Of a stretch of DNA of 44,225 bases, positions 26,300 to 34,987 are shown one piece after another; the stretch's first letter is position 1; every line of letters starts with the position of its first letter. The notes under the pieces are model-generated. The model did no database searches. It was not told where the DNA came from and was given only the letters and a program-made list of their open reading frames with translations. Both the position numbers and the translations under genes were made by a program. Source of the DNA: Lachnospiraceae bacterium (GTDB taxonomy: Bacteria > Bacillota > Clostridia > Lachnospirales > Lachnospiraceae); assembly GCA_017535945.1 (NCBI GenBank), contig JAFXTJ010000062.1, positions 1 to 44,225 of the forward strand. The letters run 5' to 3'.

Positions 26300-27456
26300 A
26301 CGCATATCTGATCCTGGAAGACGGGACGGTCTTTACCGGCCGGTCCGTCGGAGCCAGAAAAGAGGTCATCAGCGAGATCGTCTTCAATACCGGGATGACC
26401 GGATACACGGAGGCTTTTACGGATCCCTCCTATGCCGGGCAGGCCCTGTGCATGACCTGGCCGCTGATCGGCAATTACGGCGTGTGCATCGATGACATGG
26501 AGAGCGACCGGCCCTGGCTGGACGGCGTGATCCTGCGCGAACTGTGCACACAGCCCTCCAATTTCCGCTGTGATATGAGTCTCCAGGAATTTCTCGTCAA
26601 ATACGACGTGCCCGGGATCGAGGGGATCGATACCAGGAAGCTGGTGCGGATCCTCAGGGAGAAGGGCACCATGAACGGGATGATCACCACGGTGGAACCG
26701 ACGGAGCAGACGAACCCGCAGCTGAGAGACCGGATCGCCGCCTACCGGGTACAGGGGGTGGTGGACCGGGTGACCTGCAAAAAGAGCTATACGGTCCGTC
26801 CGGGCAGCCATGGCAGCGAGCATGCGGGGGCCAAAGGCGTTGACCACAAGAGTCAAGGCAGTTCTCTGCTTCCCGGTACGGGATTGCGTGTGGCGCTCCT
26901 GGATTTCGGAGTAAAGCGCGGGATCGTCCGCGGACTTGCTTCCAGAGGCCTTGAAGTTACGGTATTTCCGGCGCATACACCCGCGGAAGAACTGATATCC
27001 GGCGGATTTGACGGGATCATGCTTTCCAACGGCCCCGGAGATCCTAAGGAAAATACGGAAATTATATCGGAAATTAAGAAAATATACGCTTCCGATGTGC
27101 CGACCTTTGCCATCTGTCTGGGACATCAGCTCATGGCGCTGGCGACGGGCTCGGATACGAAGCGGATGAAGTACGGCCACCGCGGCGCGAATCATCCGGT
27201 AAAGGATCTGAAGACGGGGAGAGTCTACATCTCCTCGCAGAACCACGGCTATATGGTGGACACGGCGACCGTTCCGGACGGCGTGGCCGCGGAAGCCTTT
27301 GTCAATGTCAACGACGGCACCAATGAGGGGCTGGATTACAGCGGAAAGGAACTTTTCACCGTGCAGTTCCATCCGGAGGCCTCCCCCGGCCCGCATGACA
27401 GCGGGGTGCTGTTCGACCGTTTCATAGAGAGCATGTTAAGAACAAAAGGCAGGTAA
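26296..27456 (+). CDS. carA: Carbamoyl-phosphate synthase small (glutaminase) subunit
   Basis: 386 aa, slightly longer than usual. It hydrolyses glutamine and passes ammonia to CarB. An N-terminal CarA domain (YLILEDGTVFTG, GMTGYTE, QALCMTWPLIGNYG) is followed by a class I amidotransferase with FAICLGHQ (Cys274) and FHPEAS (His359, Glu361). A linker near residues 167-190 is richer in Gly/Ser/His than usual. ATG overlaps the purL stop, and carB starts five bases after the stop, so the three are one operon. A degenerate copy of the AT-rich motif lies at 27060-27075. Confidence 0.97.
   Translation: MNAYLILEDGTVFTGRSVGARKEVISEIVFNTGMTGYTEAFTDPSYAGQALCMTWPLIGNYGVCIDDMESDRPWLDGVILRELCTQPSNFRCDMSLQEFLVKYDVPGIEGIDTRKLVRILREKGTMNGMITTVEPTEQTNPQLRDRIAAYRVQGVVDRVTCKKSYTVRPGSHGSEHAGAKGVDHKSQGSSLLPGTGLRVALLDFGVKRGIVRGLASRGLEVTVFPAHTPAEELISGGFDGIMLSNGPGDPKENTEIISEIKKIYASDVPTFAICLGHQLMALATGSDTKRMKYGHRGANHPVKDLKTGRVYISSQNHGYMVDTATVPDGVAAEAFVNVNDGTNEGLDYSGKELFTVQFHPEASPGPHDSGVLFDRFIESMLRTKGR
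27060..27075 (+). repeat. Degenerate copy of the AT-rich motif in carA
   Basis: AATTATATCGGAAATT matches 10 of 14 fixed consensus positions, inside an AT-rich island (27048-27090) of the otherwise GC-rich carA gene. Weak alone; noted because neighbouring genes carry better copies. Confidence 0.3.
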
Positions 27457-27461
27457 CTCCA

Positions 27462-30400
27462 ATGCCCAAGGATCAAAGCATCAAAAAAGTACTGGTCATC
27501 GGCTCCGGCCCGATCGTCATCGGACAGGCGGCGGAATTTGACTACGCGGGGACCCAGGCGTGCCGCTCCCTCAAGGAGGAAGGCATCGAGGTCGTGCTCG
27601 TCAATTCCAATCCGGCCACGATCATGACGGACCGGGACATCGCGGATGAGGTTTACATCGAACCGCTCACGAAGCGGGTTCTGGAGCAGATCATCGAGAA
27701 GGAAAAGCCCGATTCCGTGCTTCCCACACTGGGCGGACAGGCGGGCTTAAACCTCGGGATGGAACTCGCGGAGAGCGGATTCCTCGAGAAGCATCATGTG
27801 CGGCTGCTCGGGACCACGGCGGAGACGATCCGCAAGGCCGAGGACAGACAGTGCTTCAAGGATACGATGGAAAAGATCGGCGAGCCCTGCGCGCCCTCCC
27901 TCGTCGTGACGAGTGTGGACGAAGGCCGGCAGTTCGCCGAGAAGATCGGATACCCGGTGGTGCTGCGCCCTGCCTATACGCTGGGCGGCTCCGGCGGCGG
28001 CATCGCCTATGACGCCGGTCAGCTGACGGATATCCTGAGCAACGGCCTGCGCCTCTCCCGCGTCGGCGAAGTGCTGGTGGAGCGCTGCATCGCGGGCTGG
28101 AAGGAGATCGAGTATGAGGTCCTGCGCGACGGCGCGGGGAACCGGATCACCGTCTGTAATATGGAGAATCTGGATCCCGTCGGTGTTCATACCGGCGACA
28201 GCATCGTCGTGGCACCCTCCCAGACGCTGGGCGACAGGGAGCATCAGATGCTGCGATCCTCGGCGCTCTCCATCATCGATGAGCTGGGGATCACCGGTGG
28301 CTGCAATGTGCAGTTCGCCCTGCATCCCGATTCCTTTGAATACTGTGTGATCGAAGTCAATCCGCGTGTCTCACGCTCCTCGGCACTGGCCTCCAAGGCG
28401 ACCGGTTACCCGATCGCCCGGGTCGCGGCCAAGATCGCGCTCGGCTATACGCTGGACGAGATCCCGAATGCGATCACCGGCAAGACGATGGCGGATTTCG
28501 AGCCGGCGCTCGATTACTGCGTCGTGAAATTCCCGAGACTTCCTTTTGATAAGTTCCTCACGGCCAAGCGGACCCTCACCACCCAGATGAAGGCGACCGG
28601 CGAGGTGATGAGCATCTGCACCAATTTCGAAGGTGCGCTCATGAAGGCGATCCGTTCCCTGGAGCAGCATGTGGATTCCCTGCTGTCCTATGACTTCTCG
28701 GAGCTGGCGGATGATGAACTCAAGGAACGCCTGTATCTGGTGGATGACATGCGCATCTGGGTCATCGCGGAGGCGCTGCGGCGCGGCTTCACGATGCGCC
28801 GGATCCATGAGATCACCATGGTGGATGTCTGGTTCATCGACAAGCTGCGCAATCTCGTGGAGACGGAGAAAAGCCTGAAGGAAGCGGGAAAATCCCTGGA
28901 TGCGGGGCTCCTGCTCAAAGCCAAGCAGCTGGAATTCCCGGACACGGTGATCAGCAGGCTCACGGGACTCCCGGAGGACCGGATCAGAGCGCTGCGTTAC
29001 GGCAGCGGGATCGAGGCGGCCTACAAGCTGGTCGACACCTGCGCGGCGGAGTTCGCCGCCGAGACGCCGTATTATTACTCGGTCTACGGGGACAGCAGCG
29101 AGGAAAACGAGGCGGCGGAACGTTTGGTAACAGGTGTTACTGAAAAAAGAGAGTATAAAATATCAAGTGATATCAATCAGCCGGATTCGATAACAGATGA
29201 TATTGATAAAACAACAAATATTAAATCAGGAAAAAATAAACGCAAAAAGATCCTGATCCTGGGCTCCGGACCGATCCGCATCGGGCAGGGGATCGAATTT
29301 GACTACTGCTCGGTCCATGCGACCTGGGCCTTTGCCAAGGAAGGCTATGAGACGATCATCATCAACAACAATCCGGAGACGGTCTCCACGGATTTCGATA
29401 TCGCGGACAAGCTCTATTTCGAGCCCCTGACGCCGGAGGACGTGGAGAATGTCGTGCGTCTGGAGAAGCCGGACGGCGCCGTGGTCCAGTTCGGCGGGCA
29501 GACGGCCATCAAACTCACGCAGGATCTGATGCGCATGGGCGTGAAGATCTACGGGACCGATGCCGCGGATGTGGATGCGGCGGAGGACCGCGAGCTCTTC
29601 GATGAGATCCTCGGCGAGACCGGGATCCCGAGAGCGGAGGGCGCCACGGTCTTCACGGCGGAGGAGGCTGTCGCGACGGCCAACCGCCTCGGCTACCCGG
29701 TGCTGATCCGTCCCTCCTATGTGCTGGGCGGCCAGGGGATGCAGATTGCGATCAACGATGAGGAGATCGAGGAGTTCATGGCGATCATCAACCGCTATGC
29801 GCAGGATCATCCGATCCTCATCGACAAATATCTGCAGGGCACGGAGACGGAGGTCGACGCGGTCTGCGACGGCGAAAACATCGTGATCCCCGGCATCATG
29901 GAGCATATCGAGCGCTCCGGCATCCATTCCGGGGATTCCATCTCGGTCTATCCGGCCCAGACATTATCCGAAGCGGCGCGGGATAAGATCGAACAGTATA
30001 CGGCGAGGCTCGCCAGGGCGCTGCATGTGGTGGGACTCATCAATGTGCAGTTCATCGCGGTCGGAGACGAGGTCTATATCATCGAAGCCAATCCGCGTTC
30101 CTCCCGGACCGTGCCATATATCAGCAAGGTGACGGGCATCCCGATCGTGGATCTGGCGGTGCAGGTGATGCTCGGGAAGAAGCTCACGGATCTGGGCTAT
30201 ACGCCGGGCCTGCAGCCGGAATCCGGGCATATCGCCGTCAAGATGCCGGTGTTCTCCTTTGAGAAGATCCGCGGAGCGGAGATCAGCCTCGGCCCCGAGA
30301 TGAAATCCACGGGCGAATGCCTGGGCATCAGCGACAACTTCAACGAAGCGCTGTACAAGGCGTTCCTGGGCGCCGGCTACCATCTGCCGAAGCACAAGCA

Positions 30401-30788
30401 GATGATCATCACCGTGCGCGACGCGGACAAGGGCGAGGTGATCGAGATCGCCAGACGCTATGAGAAGCTGGGCTATATCATCTATGCCACCCGTTCCACG
30501 GCGCAGATCCTGAATGAGAACGGTGTGAAGGCGCGCAAGATCAACAAGATCCATCAGGAGTCCCCGACGGTCATCGACCTGATCCTGGGCCACCGGATCG
30601 ATCTCGTCATCGATACGCCCACACAGGGGCGGGACAAGACCAGGGACGGCTTCCTCATCCGCCGCACCGCCATCGAGACGGGCGTCAATGTGCTCACGGC
30701 GCTGGATACGGCGAGAGCCCTCGTGGCGAGTCTGGAGAACGGCGAGCGGGAGGAGGATCTGACCCTCGTGGATGCCGCGAAACTGTAA
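27462..30788 (+). CDS. carB: Carbamoyl-phosphate synthase large subunit
   Basis: 1108 aa, about 35 longer than the usual ~1070. It makes carbamoyl phosphate for pyrimidine and arginine synthesis from bicarbonate, ammonia and two ATP. Two homologous ATP-grasp halves are clear: VLVIGSGPIVIGQAAEFDYAG at the start of the first and ILILGSGPIRIGQGIEFDYC at the start of the second, each with its NPRVSRSSALASKATGYP / NPRSSRTVPYISKVTGIP block. A C-terminal MGS-like regulatory domain holds DLVIDTPTQG. The extra length is an AT-rich, polar linker (residues about 555-592) between the halves, packed with copies of the AATAACAG motif. queH follows 17 bases later. Confidence 0.97.
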   Translation: MPKDQSIKKVLVIGSGPIVIGQAAEFDYAGTQACRSLKEEGIEVVLVNSNPATIMTDRDIADEVYIEPLTKRVLEQIIEKEKPDSVLPTLGGQAGLNLGMELAESGFLEKHHVRLLGTTAETIRKAEDRQCFKDTMEKIGEPCAPSLVVTSVDEGRQFAEKIGYPVVLRPAYTLGGSGGGIAYDAGQLTDILSNGLRLSRVGEVLVERCIAGWKEIEYEVLRDGAGNRITVCNMENLDPVGVHTGDSIVVAPSQTLGDREHQMLRSSALSIIDELGITGGCNVQFALHPDSFEYCVIEVNPRVSRSSALASKATGYPIARVAAKIALGYTLDEIPNAITGKTMADFEPALDYCVVKFPRLPFDKFLTAKRTLTTQMKATGEVMSICTNFEGALMKAIRSLEQHVDSLLSYDFSELADDELKERLYLVDDMRIWVIAEALRRGFTMRRIHEITMVDVWFIDKLRNLVETEKSLKEAGKSLDAGLLLKAKQLEFPDTVISRLTGLPEDRIRALRYGSGIEAAYKLVDTCAAEFAAETPYYYSVYGDSSEENEAAERLVTGVTEKREYKISSDINQPDSITDDIDKTTNIKSGKNKRKKILILGSGPIRIGQGIEFDYCSVHATWAFAKEGYETIIINNNPETVSTDFDIADKLYFEPLTPEDVENVVRLEKPDGAVVQFGGQTAIKLTQDLMRMGVKIYGTDAADVDAAEDRELFDEILGETGIPRAEGATVFTAEEAVATANRLGYPVLIRPSYVLGGQGMQIAINDEEIEEFMAIINRYAQDHPILIDKYLQGTETEVDAVCDGENIVIPGIMEHIERSGIHSGDSISVYPAQTLSEAARDKIEQYTARLARALHVVGLINVQFIAVGDEVYIIEANPRSSRTVPYISKVTGIPIVDLAVQVMLGKKLTDLGYTPGLQPESGHIAVKMPVFSFEKIRGAEISLGPEMKSTGECLGISDNFNEALYKAFLGAGYHLPKHKQMIITVRDADKGEVIEIARRYEKLGYIIYATRSTAQILNENGVKARKINKIHQESPTVIDLILGHRIDLVIDTPTQGRDKTRDGFLIRRTAIETGVNVLTALDTARALVASLENGEREEDLTLVDAAKL
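29126..29141 (+). repeat. AT-rich motif copy 1 in the CarB linker, palindrome GTAACAGGTGTTAC
   Basis: GTAACA/TGTTAC arms around GG form a perfect inverted repeat. It matches the left half of the dispersed motif and is read in frame as Val-Thr-Gly-Val-Thr. Confidence 0.55.
29159..29174 (-). repeat. AT-rich motif copy 2 in the CarB linker
   Basis: On the minus strand GATATCACTTGATATT matches 11 of the 14 fixed consensus positions, and the plus strand also matches 11 of 14, because the site is nearly palindromic. It lies 33 bases from the copy before and 30 from the copy after, about three helical turns each. Confidence 0.5.
29189..29204 (+). repeat. AT-rich motif copy 3 in the CarB linker (GATAACAGATGATATT)
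   Basis: Matches 13 of 14 fixed positions of AATAACAGNNGATATT. Read as ATA-ACA-GAT-GAT-ATT in the carB frame. Confidence 0.6.
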
Positions 30789-30805
30789 CGGATCCGGCCG
30801 CGGTC

Positions 30806-31507
30806 ATGAACAAAGTCAATCACGACAGAGCCATGCGGGAGCAGATCGCCGCGCTCCCTGCCGGAGAGAGACCGGGGCTGCTTTTACATGCCTGCTGCGC
30901 CCCCTGTTCCTCGGCCTGTCTGGAACGGCTCGTGCCGGATTTTGCGGTCACGGTCTTCTATTATAATCCCAATATCGATGAAGCATCCGAATATGCCAAA
31001 CGCCTGGAGGAGGAAAAACGTCTGATCCGGGCTTACAATGAGCGGATCCGGGATCCGCGGGCGGGCACGGAGGATGCGGTATCCCCGGGCCTGCGCATCC
31101 CCGCGGGGGCGGAGCCGGTCCCGATCGGGATCCTGGAGGGACGCTATGATCCGGCGGAGTTTCATGGGGCAGTGCGCGGGATGGAGGACCTGCCCGAGGG
31201 AGGGGAGCGCTGTGCGGTCTGCTTCCGGCTGAGACTGGCGGAGACGGCCCGGATCGCGGCGGCGGAGGGTTTCCCGTACATGACGACGACGCTCACCATC
31301 AGCCCGTTAAAGGACGCGGATCTCCTGAACGCGATCGGGGAGGAAACCGCCCGGGAGCACGGCGTGCGATGGCTTCCCTCGGATTTCAAGAAACGGGACG
31401 GCTACCGCCGCTCCATCGAGCTGTCGCAGGAATACGGCCTGTACCGGCAGGACTACTGCGGCTGCGGGTATTCGAGGCGGGAGAGGGAAACAAATAATAA
31501 CAGTTGA
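30806..31507 (+). CDS. queH: Epoxyqueuosine reductase QueH
   Basis: 233 aa. QueH performs the last step of queuosine synthesis in tRNA, reducing epoxyqueuosine, and is the cobalamin-independent replacement for QueG. Seen: LLLHACCAPCSS with the vicinal cysteines, FYYNPNI, RCAVCFRLRL, TTTLTISPLK and DYCGCGYSRRE with the C-terminal cysteines used for the metal/iron-sulfur site. The start MNKVNHDR suits the family N-terminus. There is no clear Shine-Dalgarno sequence; the start lies 17 bases after the carB stop, so re-initiation from carB is likely. Its stop codon lies inside an exact copy of the dispersed AT-rich motif. Confidence 0.92.
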   Translation: MNKVNHDRAMREQIAALPAGERPGLLLHACCAPCSSACLERLVPDFAVTVFYYNPNIDEASEYAKRLEEEKRLIRAYNERIRDPRAGTEDAVSPGLRIPAGAEPVPIGILEGRYDPAEFHGAVRGMEDLPEGGERCAVCFRLRLAETARIAAAEGFPYMTTTLTISPLKDADLLNAIGEETAREHGVRWLPSDFKKRDGYRRSIELSQEYGLYRQDYCGCGYSRRERETNNNS

Positions 31508-31511
31508 TATT
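31496..31511 (+). repeat. Dispersed AT-rich motif at the queH stop/argS upstream region (AATAACAGTTGATATT)
   Basis: Exact consensus match; includes the queH TGA (31505-31507) and extends into the intergenic region, about 30 bases upstream of the argS -35 box. Flanking AATA/TATATT extends the symmetry. Here the reading frame differs from that at the other genic copies, so no common peptide explains it. Confidence 0.65.
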
Positions 31512-31541
31512 ATATTGAAAACGTGCCCGTCCGGCGCACAT

Positions 31542-31570
31542 TTGCTTGCACAGGAACGCTTCTTTATGCT
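31542..31570 (+). promoter_or_regulatory. Promoter of argS
   Basis: TTGCTT (31542-31547), 17-base spacer, TATGCT (31565-31570). An overlapping alternative is TTGCAC (31546-31551) with TAAACT (31570-31575), 18-base spacer. About 60 bases of leader precede the argS start. Confidence 0.65.
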
Positions 31571-31630
31571 AAACTGTTTTCTTGTCTGTCAGTCAGTCAT
31601 TCACGCAAAAAACTGTGAGGTATCCCGATC

Positions 31631-33433
31631 ATGAAGAAACTGCCGGAACTTATCACGGCGCAGGTACAGGAGGCATTTGCCGCGGCGGGCTTTGATCCTG
31701 CCCAGGGGCAGGTGGTCGTATCCAACCGCCCGGATCTGTGCGAGTATCAGTGCAACGGAGCCATGGCGCTCGCCAAGTCTCTCCATAAGAATCCCTTTGA
31801 GATCGCGGAGGCGGTGAAGGAACAGCTTGCGGGAAATGAGATCTTCGCCGCGGTGGATGCGATCCGCCCCGGCTTCATCAATCTCACGCTGCAGCCGGAT
31901 TTCGTGCGCGACTATCTGGTGAAGATGCTGCACGAGAAGAAGTTCGGCCTGGAGCTGCCCGCACATCCGAAGAAGATCATCCTGGACTTCGGCGGTGCCA
32001 ATGTGGCGAAGCCGCTGCATGTGGGGCACCTGCGTCCCGCCATCATCGGCGAGGCGGTAAAGCGGATCCTGCGCTATGCCGGGAATGACGTGACCGGCGA
32101 TATCCATATGGGCGACTGGGGCCTGCAGATGGGCCTGGTGATCACGGAGCTGCAGGAGCGCAAGCCGGATCTTCCTTATTTTGATGAGAACTACACGGGC
32201 GCTTATCCCAAGGAAGCCCCTTTCACGCTGGAGGAACTTTCGGAGATGTATCCCACCGCGAGCGGCAAGTCCAAGGCGGCTGAGGACGCTTCTCCGGAGG
32301 AGAAAGAAGCGGCCGCGGCCTATAAGGCCCGGGCACTCGAAGCCACGCGGCTCATGCAGGACGGTCACCGCGGCTACCGTGCCATCTGGCGGCACATCAT
32401 GAACCTCTCCATCCCGGATCTGAAGAAGAACTACGACAGCCTGCATGTCAGCTTTGATCTGTGGCGCGGCGAGAGCGATGTCCATGAGGTGATCCCGGGG
32501 ATGGTGGACTATTTCCGGCAGAACGGTTACGTTCACGAGAGCCAGGGTGCGCTCGTGATCGATGTGACGAGAGAGGATGACGCCAAGGAGCTTCCGCCCT
32601 GCATCGTCCTGAAATCCGACGGGGCGGCCCTCTATGCCACCACGGATCTCGCGACCATACAGGAGCGGATGCGGGAATTTCATCCCGATGCCATCTATTA
32701 TTTCACGGACAAACGGCAGGCCCTGCATTTTGAGCAGGTCTTTCGCGCCGCGAAGAAGACGAGGCTTGTAATGCCGGAGACGGAGCTGCGCTTCGTGGGC
32801 AACGGCACCATGAACGGCCCCGACGGCCATCCGTTCAAGACCAGGGACGGCGGGACGCTGCGCCTGGAGGCGCTGGTCAACGACACGGGGGAGGAGATGC
32901 TCTCCCGGATCCGCGAAGGCAATCCCGACATGCCGGAGGAGGAAGCGCTGCGGACCGCGCGGACAGTCGCGCTGGCCGCCATCAAATACGGCGATCTCTC
33001 CAACCAGCCCGCCAAGGACTATATCTTTGATCTGAAGAAATTCATGTCCTTTGAGGGAGACACCGGTCCGTACATCCTCTATACCATCGTGCGGATCAAG
33101 TCGATCCTCCGCAAATACGAGGAGCAGGGCGGCGATGTGAAAGGTGCGCTCCTGTCGGATGCGGCATCCGCCTCGGAGAAGGCCCTCGCGCTGCAGCTGA
33201 CCCGCTTCACGGAGGCGGTGGAAAGCGCGGTGTCGGAGCTTGCGCCCAACCGGATCTGCGCGTATATCTATGAGCTCGCCAACGATTTCAATTCGTTCTA
33301 CCATGAGACGAAGATCCTGGCGGAACCGGACGAGGGGAAGAAGCAGAGCTATATCGCGCTGATCGCCATGACGAAGAAGATCCTCGAAACCGGCATCGAC
33401 ATGCTGGGATTTGAAGCACCGGAAAAGATGTAA
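31631..33433 (+). CDS. argS: Arginyl-tRNA synthetase
   Basis: 600 aa class I synthetase that charges tRNA-Arg. The N-terminal Add-1-like domain is followed by GGANVAKPLHVGHLR with the HIGH-type motif at residues 130-133. FTDKRQALHFEQVF and the degenerate KMSKS-like loop PFKTRDGGTLRL come next, and then the all-helical anticodon-binding domain, whose last residues (TGIDMLGFEAPEKM) are intact. ATG 31631 follows GTGAGG at a rather long spacing, so initiation may be modest. It is monocistronic or shares a transcript with putP: there is no terminator in the 42 bases between them. Confidence 0.97.
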   Translation: MKKLPELITAQVQEAFAAAGFDPAQGQVVVSNRPDLCEYQCNGAMALAKSLHKNPFEIAEAVKEQLAGNEIFAAVDAIRPGFINLTLQPDFVRDYLVKMLHEKKFGLELPAHPKKIILDFGGANVAKPLHVGHLRPAIIGEAVKRILRYAGNDVTGDIHMGDWGLQMGLVITELQERKPDLPYFDENYTGAYPKEAPFTLEELSEMYPTASGKSKAAEDASPEEKEAAAAYKARALEATRLMQDGHRGYRAIWRHIMNLSIPDLKKNYDSLHVSFDLWRGESDVHEVIPGMVDYFRQNGYVHESQGALVIDVTREDDAKELPPCIVLKSDGAALYATTDLATIQERMREFHPDAIYYFTDKRQALHFEQVFRAAKKTRLVMPETELRFVGNGTMNGPDGHPFKTRDGGTLRLEALVNDTGEEMLSRIREGNPDMPEEEALRTARTVALAAIKYGDLSNQPAKDYIFDLKKFMSFEGDTGPYILYTIVRIKSILRKYEEQGGDVKGALLSDAASASEKALALQLTRFTEAVESAVSELAPNRICAYIYELANDFNSFYHETKILAEPDEGKKQSYIALIAMTKKILETGIDMLGFEAPEKM

Positions 33434-33442
33434 CCTGTTATC
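33427..33442 (-). repeat. AT-rich motif-like site between argS and putP
   Basis: On the minus strand GATAACAGGTTACATC shares the left half ATAACAG. The plus strand GTAACCTGTTAT is nearly palindromic. It overlaps the argS stop codon. Right half poor. Confidence 0.35.
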
Positions 33443-33475
33443 AATGTTCATGTAGTCAAGAAGGGGGGAAAAACA

Positions 33476-34987
33476 ATGAGTACCGGATGGATCGTGCTTT
33501 CCTTTACCATCTACCTCGCGGTAATGGTGCTGGTGGGCGTCTACAGCCTGAAGCAGAACAATTCTTCGGAGGATTACTTCCTGGGAGGGAGACGCCTGAA
33601 CGGTTTCGTGGCGGCGCTCTCGGCGCAGGCCTCCGACATGAGCGGATGGCTCCTCATGGGCCTGCCCGGATCGATCTACGCGCTGGGCACGGGTCAGATC
33701 TGGATCGCGGTGGGCCTCTTCATCGGCACCGTGCTGAACTGGCTCTTCATCGCCACGAGGCTGCGCAGATATACGATCCGCGCGGGCAATGCGGTGACGC
33801 TGCCCCAGTATCTGGGCAACCGCTTCCATGATGAGAAGAGAGGACTGCTCCTCGTCTCCTCTCTGGCGATCATGATCTTCTTCCTGGTCTATACCGCTTC
33901 GGCGCTTTCCGCCGGCGGCCAGCTCTTTACCACGGTCTTCGGTATCGACTACAGGCTTTCGCTCACGATCGGCGCAATCGTCATCCTGACCTACACGCTG
34001 CTGGGCGGTTTCACCGCGGTGTGCGACACGGACTTCATCCAGGGGACGGTCATGCTGGTGGCGCTGCTCGCGGTACCGATCGCGGCCTTTGCGCTGCTGG
34101 GCGGCGATGTGAGTTCCGCTGCCACGGCGGATCCGGCTTTCTTAAGCCCTCTCTACGACGGCGGTGAAAAAATAACACTTGTTTCTGTATTATCCCAGCT
34201 GGCATGGGGCCTCGGCTACTGCGGCATGCCGCATATCCTGGTGCGGTTCATGGCGGTCCGGGATGATAAGGAGCTCAACAAGGCGAAGTCGGTCGGCATC
34301 ATCTGGGTGGCGCTGTCCCTGTTCTTTGCCTGCGTGATCGGCATCATCGGCCGGGCGTATCTGGCGAACGATCTGACGGCGAGCGGCGAGAGCGAGCGCG
34401 TCTTCATGTACATGATCATCGATGTCTTCACGCGCGATATCAAGGCGCCCATCATCGCCGGCATCTTCCTGTGCGGGATCCTGGCGGCCATCATGTCCAC
34501 GGCGGATTCCCAGCTGCTCGTCACGGCCAGCTCCGTGACGGAGGATCTCTATCAGGGCTTCCTGCGCAAGAAGCAGAGTGACGCGAAGATGGTGTGGTAC
34601 TCCCGTGCCGTCGTGGTGGTGATCGCCATTGTGGCCTACTTCATCGCACTCAATCCGGACAATTCCATCATGGGTCTCGTGTCCGATGCCTGGGCGGGGC
34701 TCGGCGCCGCATTCGGCCCGACCGTTCTCCTGTCCCTGTACTGGAGACGCACCAATACACAGGGTGCCATCGCCGGTATCGCGGTGGGCGCGCTGACCGT
34801 GATCTTCTGGGATTATCTGCCGCTCTTCGGCGGCCAGACCGCAGGCAGTGTGACAGGGGTCTATTCCCTGCTGATCGGTTTCTTCTTAAGCCTCCTCGCC
34901 ATCATCATCGTGAGCCTGTGCACCAAGGCACCCGATGAGGAGATCCTGCGCGAGTTTGAGGATGTCCGGTCCGGCCGGGCGGGTTGA
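33476..34987 (+). CDS. putP: Sodium/proline symporter
   Basis: 503 aa, the standard length for PutP, which imports proline with Na+. It has about 13 membrane spans in the SSS (solute:sodium symporter) family arrangement. Family blocks: SSEDYFLGGRRLNGFVAALSAQASDMSGWLLMG split across the first spans, GLGYCGMPHILVRFMA, and AAIMSTADSQLLVTASSV carrying the Ser/Thr residues of the Na+ site. A strong RBS (AAGGGGGG) precedes ATG 33476. Its TGA overlaps the TTG start of the next gene. Specificity for proline is inferred from overall resemblance; a related solute is possible. Confidence 0.9.
   Translation: MSTGWIVLSFTIYLAVMVLVGVYSLKQNNSSEDYFLGGRRLNGFVAALSAQASDMSGWLLMGLPGSIYALGTGQIWIAVGLFIGTVLNWLFIATRLRRYTIRAGNAVTLPQYLGNRFHDEKRGLLLVSSLAIMIFFLVYTASALSAGGQLFTTVFGIDYRLSLTIGAIVILTYTLLGGFTAVCDTDFIQGTVMLVALLAVPIAAFALLGGDVSSAATADPAFLSPLYDGGEKITLVSVLSQLAWGLGYCGMPHILVRFMAVRDDKELNKAKSVGIIWVALSLFFACVIGIIGRAYLANDLTASGESERVFMYMIIDVFTRDIKAPIIAGIFLCGILAAIMSTADSQLLVTASSVTEDLYQGFLRKKQSDAKMVWYSRAVVVVIAIVAYFIALNPDNSIMGLVSDAWAGLGAAFGPTVLLSLYWRRTNTQGAIAGIAVGALTVIFWDYLPLFGGQTAGSVTGVYSLLIGFFLSLLAIIIVSLCTKAPDEEILREFEDVRSGRAG
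34171..34186 (+). repeat. Weak copy of the AT-rich motif in putP
   Basis: AATAACACTTGTTTCT keeps the left half (7 of 8) but little of the right half. Read as ATA-ACA-CTT-GTT within an AT-rich island (34166-34196). Confidence 0.3.

Noticed and set aside
31601-33829. A 742-codon antisense frame across argS and the start of putP
   Set aside because: argS is unmistakable on the plus strand; the antisense frame crosses two genes and has no initiation signal.
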